From NCBI GenBank assembly GCA_964611435.1, contig CAZSXT010000002.1, forward strand, positions 1-64,000: a stretch of 64,000 nucleotides of DNA, written 5' to 3'. The position numbers and the translations under genes are program-made. Below are positions 1 through 7,852 of this stretch, one piece after another (positions within the stretch are counted from its first letter, which is position 1; each line of letters opens with the position of its first letter). Source of the DNA: JAYPHU01 sp964611435 (GTDB lineage Bacteria; Pseudomonadota; Alphaproteobacteria; Rhodospirillales; UBA2165). A model generated the notes under the pieces. The model was not told the origin of the DNA. It ran no database searches and saw only the letters and a program-made list of their open reading frames with translations.

Positions 1-8
1 ATCCTCCA

Positions 9-1217
9 TTATGAAAACAACTTAGTCTGTCCCAGGGGCGCTGACGTCAGACAATGTCCTACCAGCTGGCGAATGACTGGCTCAGGAACTTCTTGTTGCT
101 TCATCGTGTTGATGAAGGTGTGGCGTAAGGAGTGAAAACAATACCTACTATCGTGAAAACCTTTCTTCCTCTTATAACGTCCAAACCATTTGCAGAGTGA
201 GTTTGAATATCTACCTAACTTTGTCTTGCGAAGCTCAGGCCACAACCGTTCTTGTGTATTCGCCTTCGCGGCTATCCATACTTCATTCAGAAACCCCCTG
301 TCTATTAACCAAGGATGTATTGGCACGACCCTCTCTGCTGCTTTGCTCTTAACTGAACCCGCTTCACCTGTGATTACGAAGCAAAACGTGTCATCCTGTT
401 TAATGATGTCACAGTGGCGTAGCTGACATATTTCCTCTTGCCTCATACCTGACCATAGCGCCACGAGCGGAACCCACCTACGCACTGACCTAGTTTCATC
501 AAGCCAAAGGTCTCCCAACAAGATTTGAAGTTGATCATCATTGAAAGCAAAGCGTTCTTCGGATTGTTGTCTGTGCTTTCTTATGTTGAGTCCTTCAGCC
601 GGATTTCCGTGAACTAGTTCCTCAAGAGTAGCCCATCGCAACAAGCCTGAGAAATATTGAAGGTGTAGGTTGATGGACTTGTCCGAAAGCAGCCGATTAA
701 CTTTCTTCGAAGCACCGTCATCACGTAATTGGAATTGAGGACTATGGCGTAGGGCTTCCTTATAGCTACGACAGACCATCCTATTAATCTCGCGCAATGG
801 CACGTTCCCGATATGATGCAAAGCTAGTTTGTAGCTGTAGATCATCTTGTCGTAGCTTCTCGGATCAAGTGTTGGCTTCTTCTCTGCTAAATGCAGTTCC
901 ATCAGCTCACGCAGTCTGATTGGCGCTTTGGATTTGATAATAGACCCGCCAATGCGGCGAGTGCTGCCAAGGTTGGACAACAATCCATTTGCCAACCTGA
1001 TCATCTCGTCATCGCTGGTAGCGGACAGTCGAGCCATCCGTAGTTTCTCAAATCCAGATTGCAACGATGCCTTTAGCTGATCTGCTCTAGATCGTGCCGT
1101 TCTTCCATCTGTAGTTCGAAGAGATTGATGTATCTCGCGACGTCCCATTACGGAAACCAGGTCGGAAGGTACTCTAATTCTAAGGTGATAATTGTCCCCT
1201 CTTTGGTGCAGTTTCAT
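9..1217 (-). CDS. Tyrosine recombinase (phage/island integrase), C-terminus altered
   Basis: A 402-residue site-specific recombinase. The N-terminal 45 residues resemble the DUF6538-type arm-binding segment. A SAM-like core-binding domain spans about residues 100-205 and the catalytic domain about 225-390. Visible catalytic residues are R259 (in SGMRQEE), K290/K292, H362 and R365 (in HSLRHTF) and H388 (in LVGH). The nucleophilic tyrosine normally lies about 9-12 residues after GH. Here the protein ends 14 residues after GH as CLTSAPLGQTKLFS, and no TAT or TAC codon occurs in any frame of this strand before the window edge, so the enzyme looks truncated and probably inactive. The gene is visibly more AT-rich than its neighbours. 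Its start faces the 3' end of tRNA-Ser, the usual layout of an integrated element that extends to the left. Confidence 0.85.
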   Translation of the reverse strand: MKLHQRGDNYHLRIRVPSDLVSVMGRREIHQSLRTTDGRTARSRADQLKASLQSGFEKLRMARLSATSDDEMIRLANGLLSNLGSTRRIGGSIIKSKAPIRLRELMELHLAEKKPTLDPRSYDKMIYSYKLALHHIGNVPLREINRMVCRSYKEALRHSPQFQLRDDGASKKVNRLLSDKSINLHLQYFSGLLRWATLEELVHGNPAEGLNIRKHRQQSEERFAFNDDQLQILLGDLWLDETRSVRRWVPLVALWSGMRQEEICQLRHCDIIKQDDTFCFVITGEAGSVKSKAAERVVPIHPWLIDRGFLNEVWIAAKANTQERLWPELRKTKLGRYSNSLCKWFGRYKRKKGFHDSRYCFHSLRHTFINTMKQQEVPEPVIRQLVGHCLTSAPLGQTKLFS

Positions 1218-1309
1218 GACAGCTCCTGTGTAGCGTCCGGTGTAGCAAGACGCTTGGAGTGATCATGAGGCGGACCTAAGGCTTTGAAATCTTATGACTA
1301 TGGGATTAA

Positions 1310-1397
1310 TGGCGGAGAGACAGGGATTCGAACCCTGGGTACGCAAGCGCACAACGGTTTTCGAGACCGCCCCGTTCGACCACTCCGGCACCTCTCC
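1310..1397 (-). tRNA. tRNA-Ser(CGA)
   Basis: Read on the minus strand, this is a class II tRNA with a 7-bp acceptor stem (GGAGAGG with TCTCTCC, last pair G-U), discriminator G and an encoded CCA (1310-1312). It has a D arm, an anticodon stem-loop with CTCGAAA giving anticodon CGA, a long variable arm (GTGCGCTTGCGTAC region) and a T arm containing GGTTCGAATCC. The 3' end points at the recombinase gene. The 3' half of a tRNA gene is a common attachment site for tyrosine recombinases, so it is the likely attB/attL. The second att copy would lie off the left edge. Confidence 0.96.
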
Positions 1398-1519
1398 GCA
1401 GTCGGGGAAAGCCGTTGTAGGAAATCGCGCGCCGTATTGGAAGGATAAAGTGGCCGCCTCATGGCTCTCCAACGACGATCCTTCCCCCTTGCTTGTTTCG
1501 AAATCTGGATTGCTTTAGA

Positions 1520-1558
1520 CTCGTTTTGTTTAGACTTAAACTAATTTTCCGAAACGAG
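1520..1558. promoter_or_regulatory. Candidate MarR operator (nested inverted repeats)
   Basis: Two inverted repeats lie just upstream of the marR-type start at 1575. The outer one is CTCGTTT (1520-1526) with AAACGAG (1552-1558). The inner one is GTTTA-GACT-TAAAC (1528-1541). MarR-family dimers bind AT-rich palindromes of about this size in their own promoters, so this is a plausible autoregulatory site. The assignment rests on position and symmetry only. Confidence 0.35.
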
Positions 1559-1574
1559 ATAAGGCCGCCCTGCC

Positions 1575-2087
1575 ATGGACGACACGCCCCTCAAGGAGCC
1601 TGCCACGGTCGCCGACCTGGAAAGCGGCATCGCCGACGATGATCGGATTGATCTTAGGGTCTGGTTGCGGCTGCTGACCTGCACCAATCTGATCGAACAA
1701 AAAGTTCGGCGTAATCTGCGGACCGAGTTCAACACCACCCTGCCGCGCTTCGATGTGCTGGCGCAGATCGCCCGTTCGCCGGAAGGCCAGCCCATGCGGG
1801 AATTGTCCCGCCGGCTGATGGTCTCCAACGGCAACATCACGCCGCTAATTGACCGGCTGGTGGACGAAGGTCTGGTGGAACGCAACCCGTCGCCCGATGA
1901 CCGCCGGGTCCAGCATGTGAAGCTCACCCGGGCCGGCGAGGCGGCGCTGGACAAGATGATCCCCCGGCACAAGGATTGGGTTTCCGCCATGATGGGCGAG
2001 ATGAGCCGCAGCCAGGCGGAGGAACTCTATACCCTTTTGGGAGATTTAAAGGCCTCTATTTTGTCGGATGAGGAGGATAGCCTATGA
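1575..2087 (+). CDS. MarR family transcriptional regulator
   Basis: A 170-residue protein with a central winged helix-turn-helix (about residues 50-125): a recognition-helix stretch MRELSRRLMVSNGNITPLID and a wing around SPDDRRVQHVKLT. Flanking helices form the MarR dimerisation domain. Regulators of this kind usually repress an adjacent catabolic or efflux gene and release DNA on binding an aromatic ligand or its CoA ester. The stop codon overlaps the start of the aryl-CoA ligase (ATGA, 2084-2087), so the two are translationally coupled. Sensing a substrate or product of that ligase is therefore likely, but this is inference from context. Confidence 0.9.
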   Translation: MDDTPLKEPATVADLESGIADDDRIDLRVWLRLLTCTNLIEQKVRRNLRTEFNTTLPRFDVLAQIARSPEGQPMRELSRRLMVSNGNITPLIDRLVDEGLVERNPSPDDRRVQHVKLTRAGEAALDKMIPRHKDWVSAMMGEMSRSQAEELYTLLGDLKASILSDEEDSL

Positions 2088-3739
2088 CCGACGGTAAAGT
2101 TCCAGGCGGCGTCCCGAGCGCCTATTCGGACACCTACGCTCGCGACCTTCTTCCCCCACCGGAACAACAGCCGATGTTCGACTTTTCGGGAACCCCGGAA
2201 TTGGCGGCCTATGCCAACCATATTAACGTGGCGGAAGAACTGTTGGACAAGATGGTGGCCGGCGGATTCAAGGACCGCCCCGTGCTTCATTACGAGGCCA
2301 AGAGCTGGACCTATGGCGAGTTGCTCGACATCTCCAACCGAATCGCGCGGGTTCTGGTCGAGGATTTGGGGCTCGTCCCTGGCAACCGGGTGCTGTTGCG
2401 CGCCGGGAACACCCCAATGCTGGTGGCCTGCTGGTTCGCGGTCCTAAAAGCCGGGGGGATTTGCGTCACCACCATGCCGCTACTGCGCGCCCGCGAGCTG
2501 GCTTACGTGATCGACAAAGCAGGCTGCACCATCGCGCTCTGTGATCAGACCTTGGGCGAGGAACTGGAAGAGGCCGCCGCCAACGCCCCCGATTTGAAAC
2601 AGCCGCTCTATTTTTCCGTCATGGCCGAAGGCGGGGCCAAAGCGACCCTGGAAACAGCCGCCGACGGCAAATCCAACAGCTTCGACAATGTAAAAACGGC
2701 CGCCGACGACGTGGCGCTGATCGCGTTCACGTCCGGCACCACAGGCCAGCCCAAAGGCACCGTGCATTTCCACCGGGATGTTCTGGCGATCACCGATTGC
2801 TTCCCCCGCTATTTGGGCAAGATCGTGCCCGACGACGTGATCAGCGGCACGCCCCCCCTGGCCTTTACCTTCGGGCTCGGCGGGGTCACCTTGTTTCCCA
2901 TGCGCTTCGGCGCCTCCACCCGATTCTTCCCGGCGAGCGGACCGGAAGCCCTGTTCGAGACGATCTCAACCTACGGCGTCACCCAGGTCTACACCGCGCC
3001 CACGGCGTTCCGCGCCATGGCCGGACTGATGGACAAGTATGATCTCTCGTCTCTGCGCCAGGGCATTTCGGCGGGCGAGACCCTGCCCAAGGCAACCTGG
3101 GAAGCCTTCCATGAGGCCACCGGCATCCGGCTGATCGACGGATTGGGCTCGACCGAGCTGCTGCATATCTTTGTTTCCGCCGCGCCCGAGGACATGCGCC
3201 CCGGGTATACGGGCAAGGCCATCCCCGGCTATCGCGCCCGGGTGGTGGACGACAACGGCAACGAAGTTCCGCCGGGCACGCCCGGCTTGCTGGCCGTGCA
3301 GGGGCCGACAGGTTGCCGCTATATCGATGACCCCCGTCAGCTTAATTATGTGAAGGACGGATGGAACTATCCGGGCGACGTCTACGAGATGAACGAGGAC
3401 GGCTACTTCCGCTATGTGGCGCGGGCCGACGATATGATCATTTCGTCGGGCTACAATATTTCCGGCCCCGAAGTAGAAGGCGTGCTGTTGGAGCATCCGT
3501 CGGTGGCCGAATGCGCTGTCATCGGCGCACCGGACCCGGACCGCACTAATATTGTCAAAGCCTATATCGTGCTGCGCGACGGGTTCGACGCCGGGGATGA
3601 GCTCACGGGCACTTTGCAGAATTTCGTCAAGAACGAGATCGCGCCTTACAAATACCCCCGCGCGATCGAGTACGTCCCGGAACTGCCGAAGACGGCAACG
3701 GGCAAGCTGCAGCGCTACCGGTTGCGGGAAGACGGTTAG
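2084..3739 (+). CDS. Aryl-CoA ligase (benzoate / 2-aminobenzoate-CoA ligase type)
   Basis: A 551-residue ANL-superfamily acyl-CoA synthetase that would activate an aromatic acid with ATP and CoA. The AMP-binding P-loop is TSGTTGQPKG (about 216-225), followed by the core motif GLGSTELLHIF (about 354-364), the hinge region with YVARADDMIISSGYNISGPE (about 445-465), and the C-terminal catalytic lysine in TATGKLQRYRL. The overall pattern, notably GSTELLHIF, is closest to benzoate- and 2-aminobenzoate-CoA ligases. The exact acid cannot be read from sequence. It is coupled to the upstream marR. Its stop codon overlaps that of the convergent CMD gene by four bases. Confidence 0.85.
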   Translation: MTDGKVPGGVPSAYSDTYARDLLPPPEQQPMFDFSGTPELAAYANHINVAEELLDKMVAGGFKDRPVLHYEAKSWTYGELLDISNRIARVLVEDLGLVPGNRVLLRAGNTPMLVACWFAVLKAGGICVTTMPLLRARELAYVIDKAGCTIALCDQTLGEELEEAAANAPDLKQPLYFSVMAEGGAKATLETAADGKSNSFDNVKTAADDVALIAFTSGTTGQPKGTVHFHRDVLAITDCFPRYLGKIVPDDVISGTPPLAFTFGLGGVTLFPMRFGASTRFFPASGPEALFETISTYGVTQVYTAPTAFRAMAGLMDKYDLSSLRQGISAGETLPKATWEAFHEATGIRLIDGLGSTELLHIFVSAAPEDMRPGYTGKAIPGYRARVVDDNGNEVPPGTPGLLAVQGPTGCRYIDDPRQLNYVKDGWNYPGDVYEMNEDGYFRYVARADDMIISSGYNISGPEVEGVLLEHPSVAECAVIGAPDPDRTNIVKAYIVLRDGFDAGDELTGTLQNFVKNEIAPYKYPRAIEYVPELPKTATGKLQRYRLREDG

Positions 3740-4320
3740 CTGTAAAGCTTTTCCGCCTCTTGGGACGTCAGCAGGTTGCCGTCCTTGTCCATCAGGGGCA
3801 TGGCCTGGATCGTCCGCATGAACACCTGCATCCCGTAGTGAAAGGCGATGAAGGCGCCGAGCTCCATAATCTGGGCCTCGGTATAGTGTTTCTTGCCCTC
3901 GTTATAGAATTTCTCGTTCACCTTTTGGGGCTCGGTATACATGAGCGCCGCATAAGACAGCGCCCATTTCTCGGCCGCCGTGAACTTTTTATCCTTGGCG
4001 AAGTCGCCGCAGCCGGCGTCAATCCGGGCCTCGGTCAGTCCCTCGTCCAGCGCCCTTTGCGAGCGAAGATTGGAGAAGTATTTGTCTTCCGCCTGACGGG
4101 CCAGCCTGATGCGGATGATTTCTTTCAGCTTGTGGTCCACGTTGCCGTCGGCATGGGAACGATGCAGCGCATCAAACAGCGCCTCCGTATAGCCGGGGCA
4201 ATGGGCCAGGATTTGAAAGAATAGCGGATCGGGCACCCGCAGATCCTTGGCCATGTTGACCAAACCGCGCAGGTTTGACTGGGCCAGAGACTCCAGCGGA
4301 ATGGTGGGAATCAGGGTCAT
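3736..4320 (-). CDS. Carboxymuconolactone decarboxylase (CMD) family protein lacking redox residues
   Basis: A 194-residue all-helical CMD/AhpD-fold protein with the family segment VDHKLKEIIRIRLARQAEDKYF. It aligns without gaps to its upstream neighbour (4325-4972) through residue 90. C79 and U82 of the neighbour are D79 and F82 here, so the CxxC-type redox centre is gone. It starts 4 bp after the neighbour's stop, so the two proteins are very likely co-translated and may form a mixed oligomer of one redox-active and one inactive subunit. That last point is inference. Alternatively it could be a decarboxylase-like CMD that needs no cysteines. Confidence 0.8.
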   Translation of the reverse strand: MTLIPTIPLESLAQSNLRGLVNMAKDLRVPDPLFFQILAHCPGYTEALFDALHRSHADGNVDHKLKEIIRIRLARQAEDKYFSNLRSQRALDEGLTEARIDAGCGDFAKDKKFTAAEKWALSYAALMYTEPQKVNEKFYNEGKKHYTEAQIMELGAFIAFHYGMQVFMRTIQAMPLMDKDGNLLTSQEAEKLYS

Positions 4321-4324
4321 CCTC

Positions 4325-4972
4325 CTACTCCGCCGCGTCCTTCATGGTGGCCCGCTGCATCGGCCCGTCGAGAAGCGAGCCCGGCGTATCGCCATAGATG
4401 CGCCGGGATTCCTCCTGACTCACCAAGCGGCCATCCGGAGAGAACATCGGATAGAACCCAAGGGTCCCGAAGAACCGGTGATAGCCGACATTGAACCCGA
4501 TATAAGCGCCAAGCTCCACGATCTCTTCGGTCGTGTAATATTTGGCTAACTCTTCATAGAACGCCGCGTCGATTTTCTCCGGGGCGGTGTCCATCAGCTC
4601 AGAGTATTTAAGCGCCATCTTTTCGGCAGGCGTGAAATTGTCCGACGTCTCGTAGTTATCGATACCATCGTCGATCAATTCTTCCGTAAGGCCATCCTGC
4701 TTCGCCGAAGCAGATCGTACATTGCCTCAATAATTACAGTCGGCGGCCCGCGAGAGCTGGATGCGGATCACTTCCTTCAGCTTGTGATCCACCTTGCCGG
4801 TCTGGAACACGGTGCCCCAGGCGACGTACATGGATTTGGACAGCTCCGGATTATGGCCCATCATCGCGTGGAACGCCGGATCGGGCGCCCGGTACTTCAA
4901 GGCTTTCTGAACAAAGGGGGCCAGTTCGGATTTCTCCAGCTCCTCAATGTCCAACATAGTGATATTCGGCAT
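4325..4972 (-). CDS. Candidate selenoprotein: CMD/AhpD-like protein with a CxxU motif (in-frame TGA)
   Basis: Read through one in-frame TGA (4727-4729), this is a 215-residue CMD-family protein. Residues before the TGA match the family (VDHKLKEVIRIQLSRAADCNY), and the same frame continues after it with GNVRSASAKQDGLTEELIDD, which matches its paralogue's NLRS...DEGLTEARID. The TGA is codon 82, exactly where the second Cys of the family's C-x-Y-C motif belongs, giving C79-N-Y-U82. A 7-8 bp hairpin with a GGC loop begins 13 nt after the TGA and its loop lies 20 nt away, which suits bacterial selenocysteine insertion. In AhpD the second cysteine is the reactive one. The start is ATG with an AGAGG-type site upstream. 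The alternative is a nonsense mutation or a sequencing error in a Cys codon. Confidence 0.7.
4696..4714 (-). other. SECIS-like hairpin downstream of the in-frame TGA
   Basis: On the minus strand, CTGCTTC (4713-4707), loop GGC (4706-4704) and GAAGCAG (4703-4697) form a perfect 7-bp stem. A U-G pair (4714/4696) extends it to 8 bp. The spacing from the TGA at 4727 to the loop is 20 nt. Known bacterial SECIS elements sit just after the UGA, with the apical loop about 16-37 nt away and a G among the first loop bases, and this hairpin meets those criteria. It lies within coding sequence, as expected for bacteria. Confidence 0.6.
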
Positions 4973-5084
4973 GATGCGCCTCTTTCACGTTGTGAGTTAT
5001 CGTGTAACCGAAAGTGTAATCCCTTTCGATGATCGGCAAAAGAGCCTACCCGGCGGTGCGTGGGGCCCAACCCTGGGCCCAGCC

Positions 5085-5954
5085 TCAGCCTTTGACCGTC
5101 TTTAAGAACCGGTCATAAAGCGCGCCGCCCTTAAGGAACACCTCATCCACCACGGTAAAATGGTTTGTGCCGTCTACCGAGACCACCTCGATCTCGACGC
5201 CGTTGGCTTTGCAGAGATCGGCAAATTCCTCCGACTGACGGTGAAAGCCTTCGGGCTCATCCCCGCCGACGACGGCCAGCACCGGCCCGCCGCAGGCCGG
5301 CTTGCCGAGAAGCGCATTGTTGGCCTCGGCGATGGCGTCGTCCAGGCGAACTTCTTCGTTGATGGAGGTCCGTATTATCGGCGACGGATCGAACACGCCG
5401 GAGACCGGGAACGCGCCCTTAAACACGTCGGCCGGGAGCCCATGCGTCGTCCAGTCCTCGCACAGCATCATGCCGGTGAGATGCCCGCCGGCGGAATGAC
5501 CCGAAAGATAAATCCGATCGGGATCGATCTTCAGGGAATTCGCATTGTTGTAAATGTAGATGATGGCTGTCCGGATTTCGTCGACAATATCGGTCACGGT
5601 GACCGACGGGCAGAGATCGTAGTTCAGGGAGATATGGCTGATCCCCTCGCCCACCATATCGGCGGCCATGTGGCTGTAGTCGTTCTTATCCATCATCCGC
5701 CAATAACCGCCATGGATGAAAATCAATACCGGCGGCGGGCTGCCCAACGCATCCGATGTGGCGTGGAAGATGTCCAGTGTCTCCTTGGGCCGATCCCCAT
5801 AGCGAACATCCAGACTGGCGGTCAGGCTGTTCCGTGCGGCTTCTGACCGCGCAGGCAACCCTGTCAGCAAATCCATGGCGTTCGGGATCGAAAGCCGGGG
5901 ATTGAAGTGATACTCGACGGTGTCGTTATCGTGGTTGCGCCAGTTGAACGCCAT
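5085..5954 (-). CDS. Alpha/beta hydrolase, kynurenine-formamidase-like
   Basis: A 289-residue alpha/beta hydrolase of the esterase/arylformamidase group. It has the oxyanion motif HGGYW at residues 81-85 and the nucleophile elbow GHSAGG with S154. An acid is likely near VVGGDEPEG, and the catalytic His is in DGTNHF near residue 264. HGGYW rather than HGGGF is typical of kynurenine formamidase relatives. There is no signal peptide, so it is cytoplasmic. It is the first gene of a minus-strand set with the two CMD genes, 112 bp before the candidate selenoprotein. With an aryl-CoA ligase next door, release of an aromatic acid or amine from an ester or amide is a reasonable guess. The substrate is unknown. 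Confidence 0.8.
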   Translation of the reverse strand: MAFNWRNHDNDTVEYHFNPRLSIPNAMDLLTGLPARSEAARNSLTASLDVRYGDRPKETLDIFHATSDALGSPPPVLIFIHGGYWRMMDKNDYSHMAADMVGEGISHISLNYDLCPSVTVTDIVDEIRTAIIYIYNNANSLKIDPDRIYLSGHSAGGHLTGMMLCEDWTTHGLPADVFKGAFPVSGVFDPSPIIRTSINEEVRLDDAIAEANNALLGKPACGGPVLAVVGGDEPEGFHRQSEEFADLCKANGVEIEVVSVDGTNHFTVVDEVFLKGGALYDRFLKTVKG

Positions 5955-6165
5955 GGCCTGTCTCCCTAGGGGAATTCGCGTTGAATTTCATACCACTATA
6001 GCCAGCGGAAGCGGGAAAGAAAACGATCCCCGCTCACCCTGCGGGAAGGCAGTTCTAAGTATTTTCCCCTGGAAATATCTCAAACCGTCCCCACATAGAA
6101 ATCGTACCCCTTAACCCCGGCGGCGGCGGCCCAGCCCCGGCGGCTTTGAGACGAGTAAATAGAAC

Positions 6166-6996
6166 GTGGATATAGCAACATTACTAGGCTTGGTATTTGG
6201 CGTCAGCGTGGTGTCGGCTGCTATTTGGACAGGCTCGGACTTTTCGATCTTTCTAAACATACCCGGATTTTTGATCGTGGTCGGCGGCACCTTTGCCGCA
6301 ACCATGATTAAGTTTCCCTTGTCCGGCTTTTTTATCTCCATGCCGATCGGGTTCAAGGCCGCCTTCACCAACGAAAAAGATAAACCCCGCGACTATATCA
6401 AGCAGGCCGTGCGACTTGTGAAGAAGGCGCGCAAATCGGGCCTCATCAGCCTGGAAAAAGAAAAAATCCGCAACCCGTTCTTTAAGAAAGGCGTGCAAAT
6501 GTGCGCCGACGGCCGCGACCTGGACTATATACGCAAAATTCTGACCCAGGAGATGGCGCAATCGATCCAACGGGAAGAAGTCGGCGCGCGCGTTTTCCTG
6601 GCGATCGGTGAGGCCGCACCGGCATTCGGTATGTTCGGCACCCTGGTTGGATTAGTACAGATGCTGAGCAATATGAGCGATCCCACCACCATCGGCCCGG
6701 CCATGGCGGTGGCGCTGCTGACAACGCTGTACGGCGTGCTCCTGGCCAACCTGATCGCGCTGCCTATCGCGGAAAAGCTGGAAGACAAATCCCAGCGGGA
6801 GAAAGTGCTGCGTGGCTTGATAATCGAATGCGTATTCCAGATTCAACAGCTACAGAACCCAACCGCCATGCGGGAGGTGCTGGAGCCCTACCTGCCGGAG
6901 AAAAAACGCCAGGCCGGCAACGGTGATTCATACACCGGTGGGCGCGAACGCACGGCCAAGGCCGGCAGCGCGACACCCTTGAAGAAAGCCGCGTAA
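6166..6996 (+). CDS. motA: Flagellar stator protein MotA/PomA
   Basis: A 276-residue MotA/ExbB-family protein with four membrane segments (about residues 3-22, 30-50, 146-168 and 178-200) and the large cytoplasmic loop between segments 2 and 3 that contacts the rotor protein FliG. The conserved EAAPAFGMFGTLVGLVQML stretch carries the proline needed for conformational change. Length and loop pattern are closer to PomA (sodium type) than to E. coli MotA, but ion choice cannot be settled here. The start is GTG at 6166. The motB start follows 4 bp after the stop. The C-terminal 30 residues are low-complexity and basic. It interrupts the surrounding catabolic genes. Confidence 0.92.
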   Translation: MDIATLLGLVFGVSVVSAAIWTGSDFSIFLNIPGFLIVVGGTFAATMIKFPLSGFFISMPIGFKAAFTNEKDKPRDYIKQAVRLVKKARKSGLISLEKEKIRNPFFKKGVQMCADGRDLDYIRKILTQEMAQSIQREEVGARVFLAIGEAAPAFGMFGTLVGLVQMLSNMSDPTTIGPAMAVALLTTLYGVLLANLIALPIAEKLEDKSQREKVLRGLIIECVFQIQQLQNPTAMREVLEPYLPEKKRQAGNGDSYTGGRERTAKAGSATPLKKAA

Positions 6997-7000
6997 GTAC

Positions 7001-7759
7001 GTGAGCGGCGAGGAGAAAGTTCTCAATCGGCCGGCGGGCGCGCCGGTTTGGCTGGTCACTTTTGCTGATCTGATGGCGCTCTTATTTGCGCTGTTCGTTT
7101 TGATCCTCTCGTTTTCCGACGTGGACAGCGACAGCTTCAAGCGCAACGCCGGACCCATGGCGGAAGCCTTTAACCAGCCCAAACCAGATTTTACACTATC
7201 GCCGGATTCTCCCCAACAGCCCGCCGCCAACTTCTCTCAACCCCGCGGATTCCTGTTGGATGAACCGGTCGGGCAACCACTGACCGATGTCCGCCAGGAT
7301 GTGGAACGGGAGAAGTTGGTCAATGTGATCCGGGTCTCCCTCTCCGAGGAAATCGCCAATAAGCTGATCGAGTTGGACATCCGGGACGGCTTCATCATCT
7401 TGCGCTTCCCCGGCGAGACCCTATTCGCCCCGGCCAGCGCAGACCTCACCCGTGAAGCCGCGCCGGCCTTGATGAAGGTGGCCAAGGTGCTGAGCCAAAC
7501 GGCAGGCAACATCTTTGTCAGCGGCCATACCGACAATCAGCCAATCAGCACGGCCCGCTACAGGTCGAACTGGGATCTGTCGTCGGCCCGCGCGGTCACC
7601 GTCGTTCATCGGCTGTTGGACGATCAAGCAATCAAAAGCTCCCGGGTCTCCGCCGTCGGCCTTGCAGATACCCAACCCCTATCCGACAACGCGACGCCCG
7701 AAGGCCGGGCCGTGAACCGCCGGGTCGAGATCAAAGTGGAAATCCCCACCGGCAACTGA
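7001..7759 (+). CDS. motB: Flagellar stator protein MotB/PomB
   Basis: A 252-residue peptidoglycan-anchored stator subunit. One membrane helix near the N-terminus contains the ion-conducting aspartate D23 (VTFADLMALLFALFVLILSFS). A proline-rich plug/linker region follows, then an OmpA-like domain from about residue 110 to 250 with GHTDNQP, SSARA and NRRVEIKVE motifs that bind peptidoglycan. The start is GTG. It forms a two-gene operon with motA. With CheZ at 47.9 kb, it shows that the organism swims. Confidence 0.93.
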   Translation: MSGEEKVLNRPAGAPVWLVTFADLMALLFALFVLILSFSDVDSDSFKRNAGPMAEAFNQPKPDFTLSPDSPQQPAANFSQPRGFLLDEPVGQPLTDVRQDVEREKLVNVIRVSLSEEIANKLIELDIRDGFIILRFPGETLFAPASADLTREAAPALMKVAKVLSQTAGNIFVSGHTDNQPISTARYRSNWDLSSARAVTVVHRLLDDQAIKSSRVSAVGLADTQPLSDNATPEGRAVNRRVEIKVEIPTGN

Positions 7760-7852
7760 TCTCTCCTCTTTTTGTCTGCCATTGCACCCTGCCCTCTGAT
7801 GCGGGAAAGTGCTGTCTAACCAACTCATCGTTTAAGTTCGGGAGGACGAGAC

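Noticed and set aside
4325..4972. Reading the CMD locus as two separate small genes
   Set aside because: Both parts are in one frame, neither alone forms a CMD fold, and the second part has no proper start or ribosome site.
5063..5080. Stem-loop GGGCCCA-ACCC-TGGGCCC after the hydrolase gene
   Set aside because: A strong stem but no U tract on either strand, and it lies inside a likely operon. Not called a terminator; it may only stabilise mRNA.
6040..6165. Hairpin near 6060 and GC-rich direct repeats before motA
   Set aside because: Short, imperfect and not at a position that suggests a specific function. Left as ordinary promoter/leader sequence.
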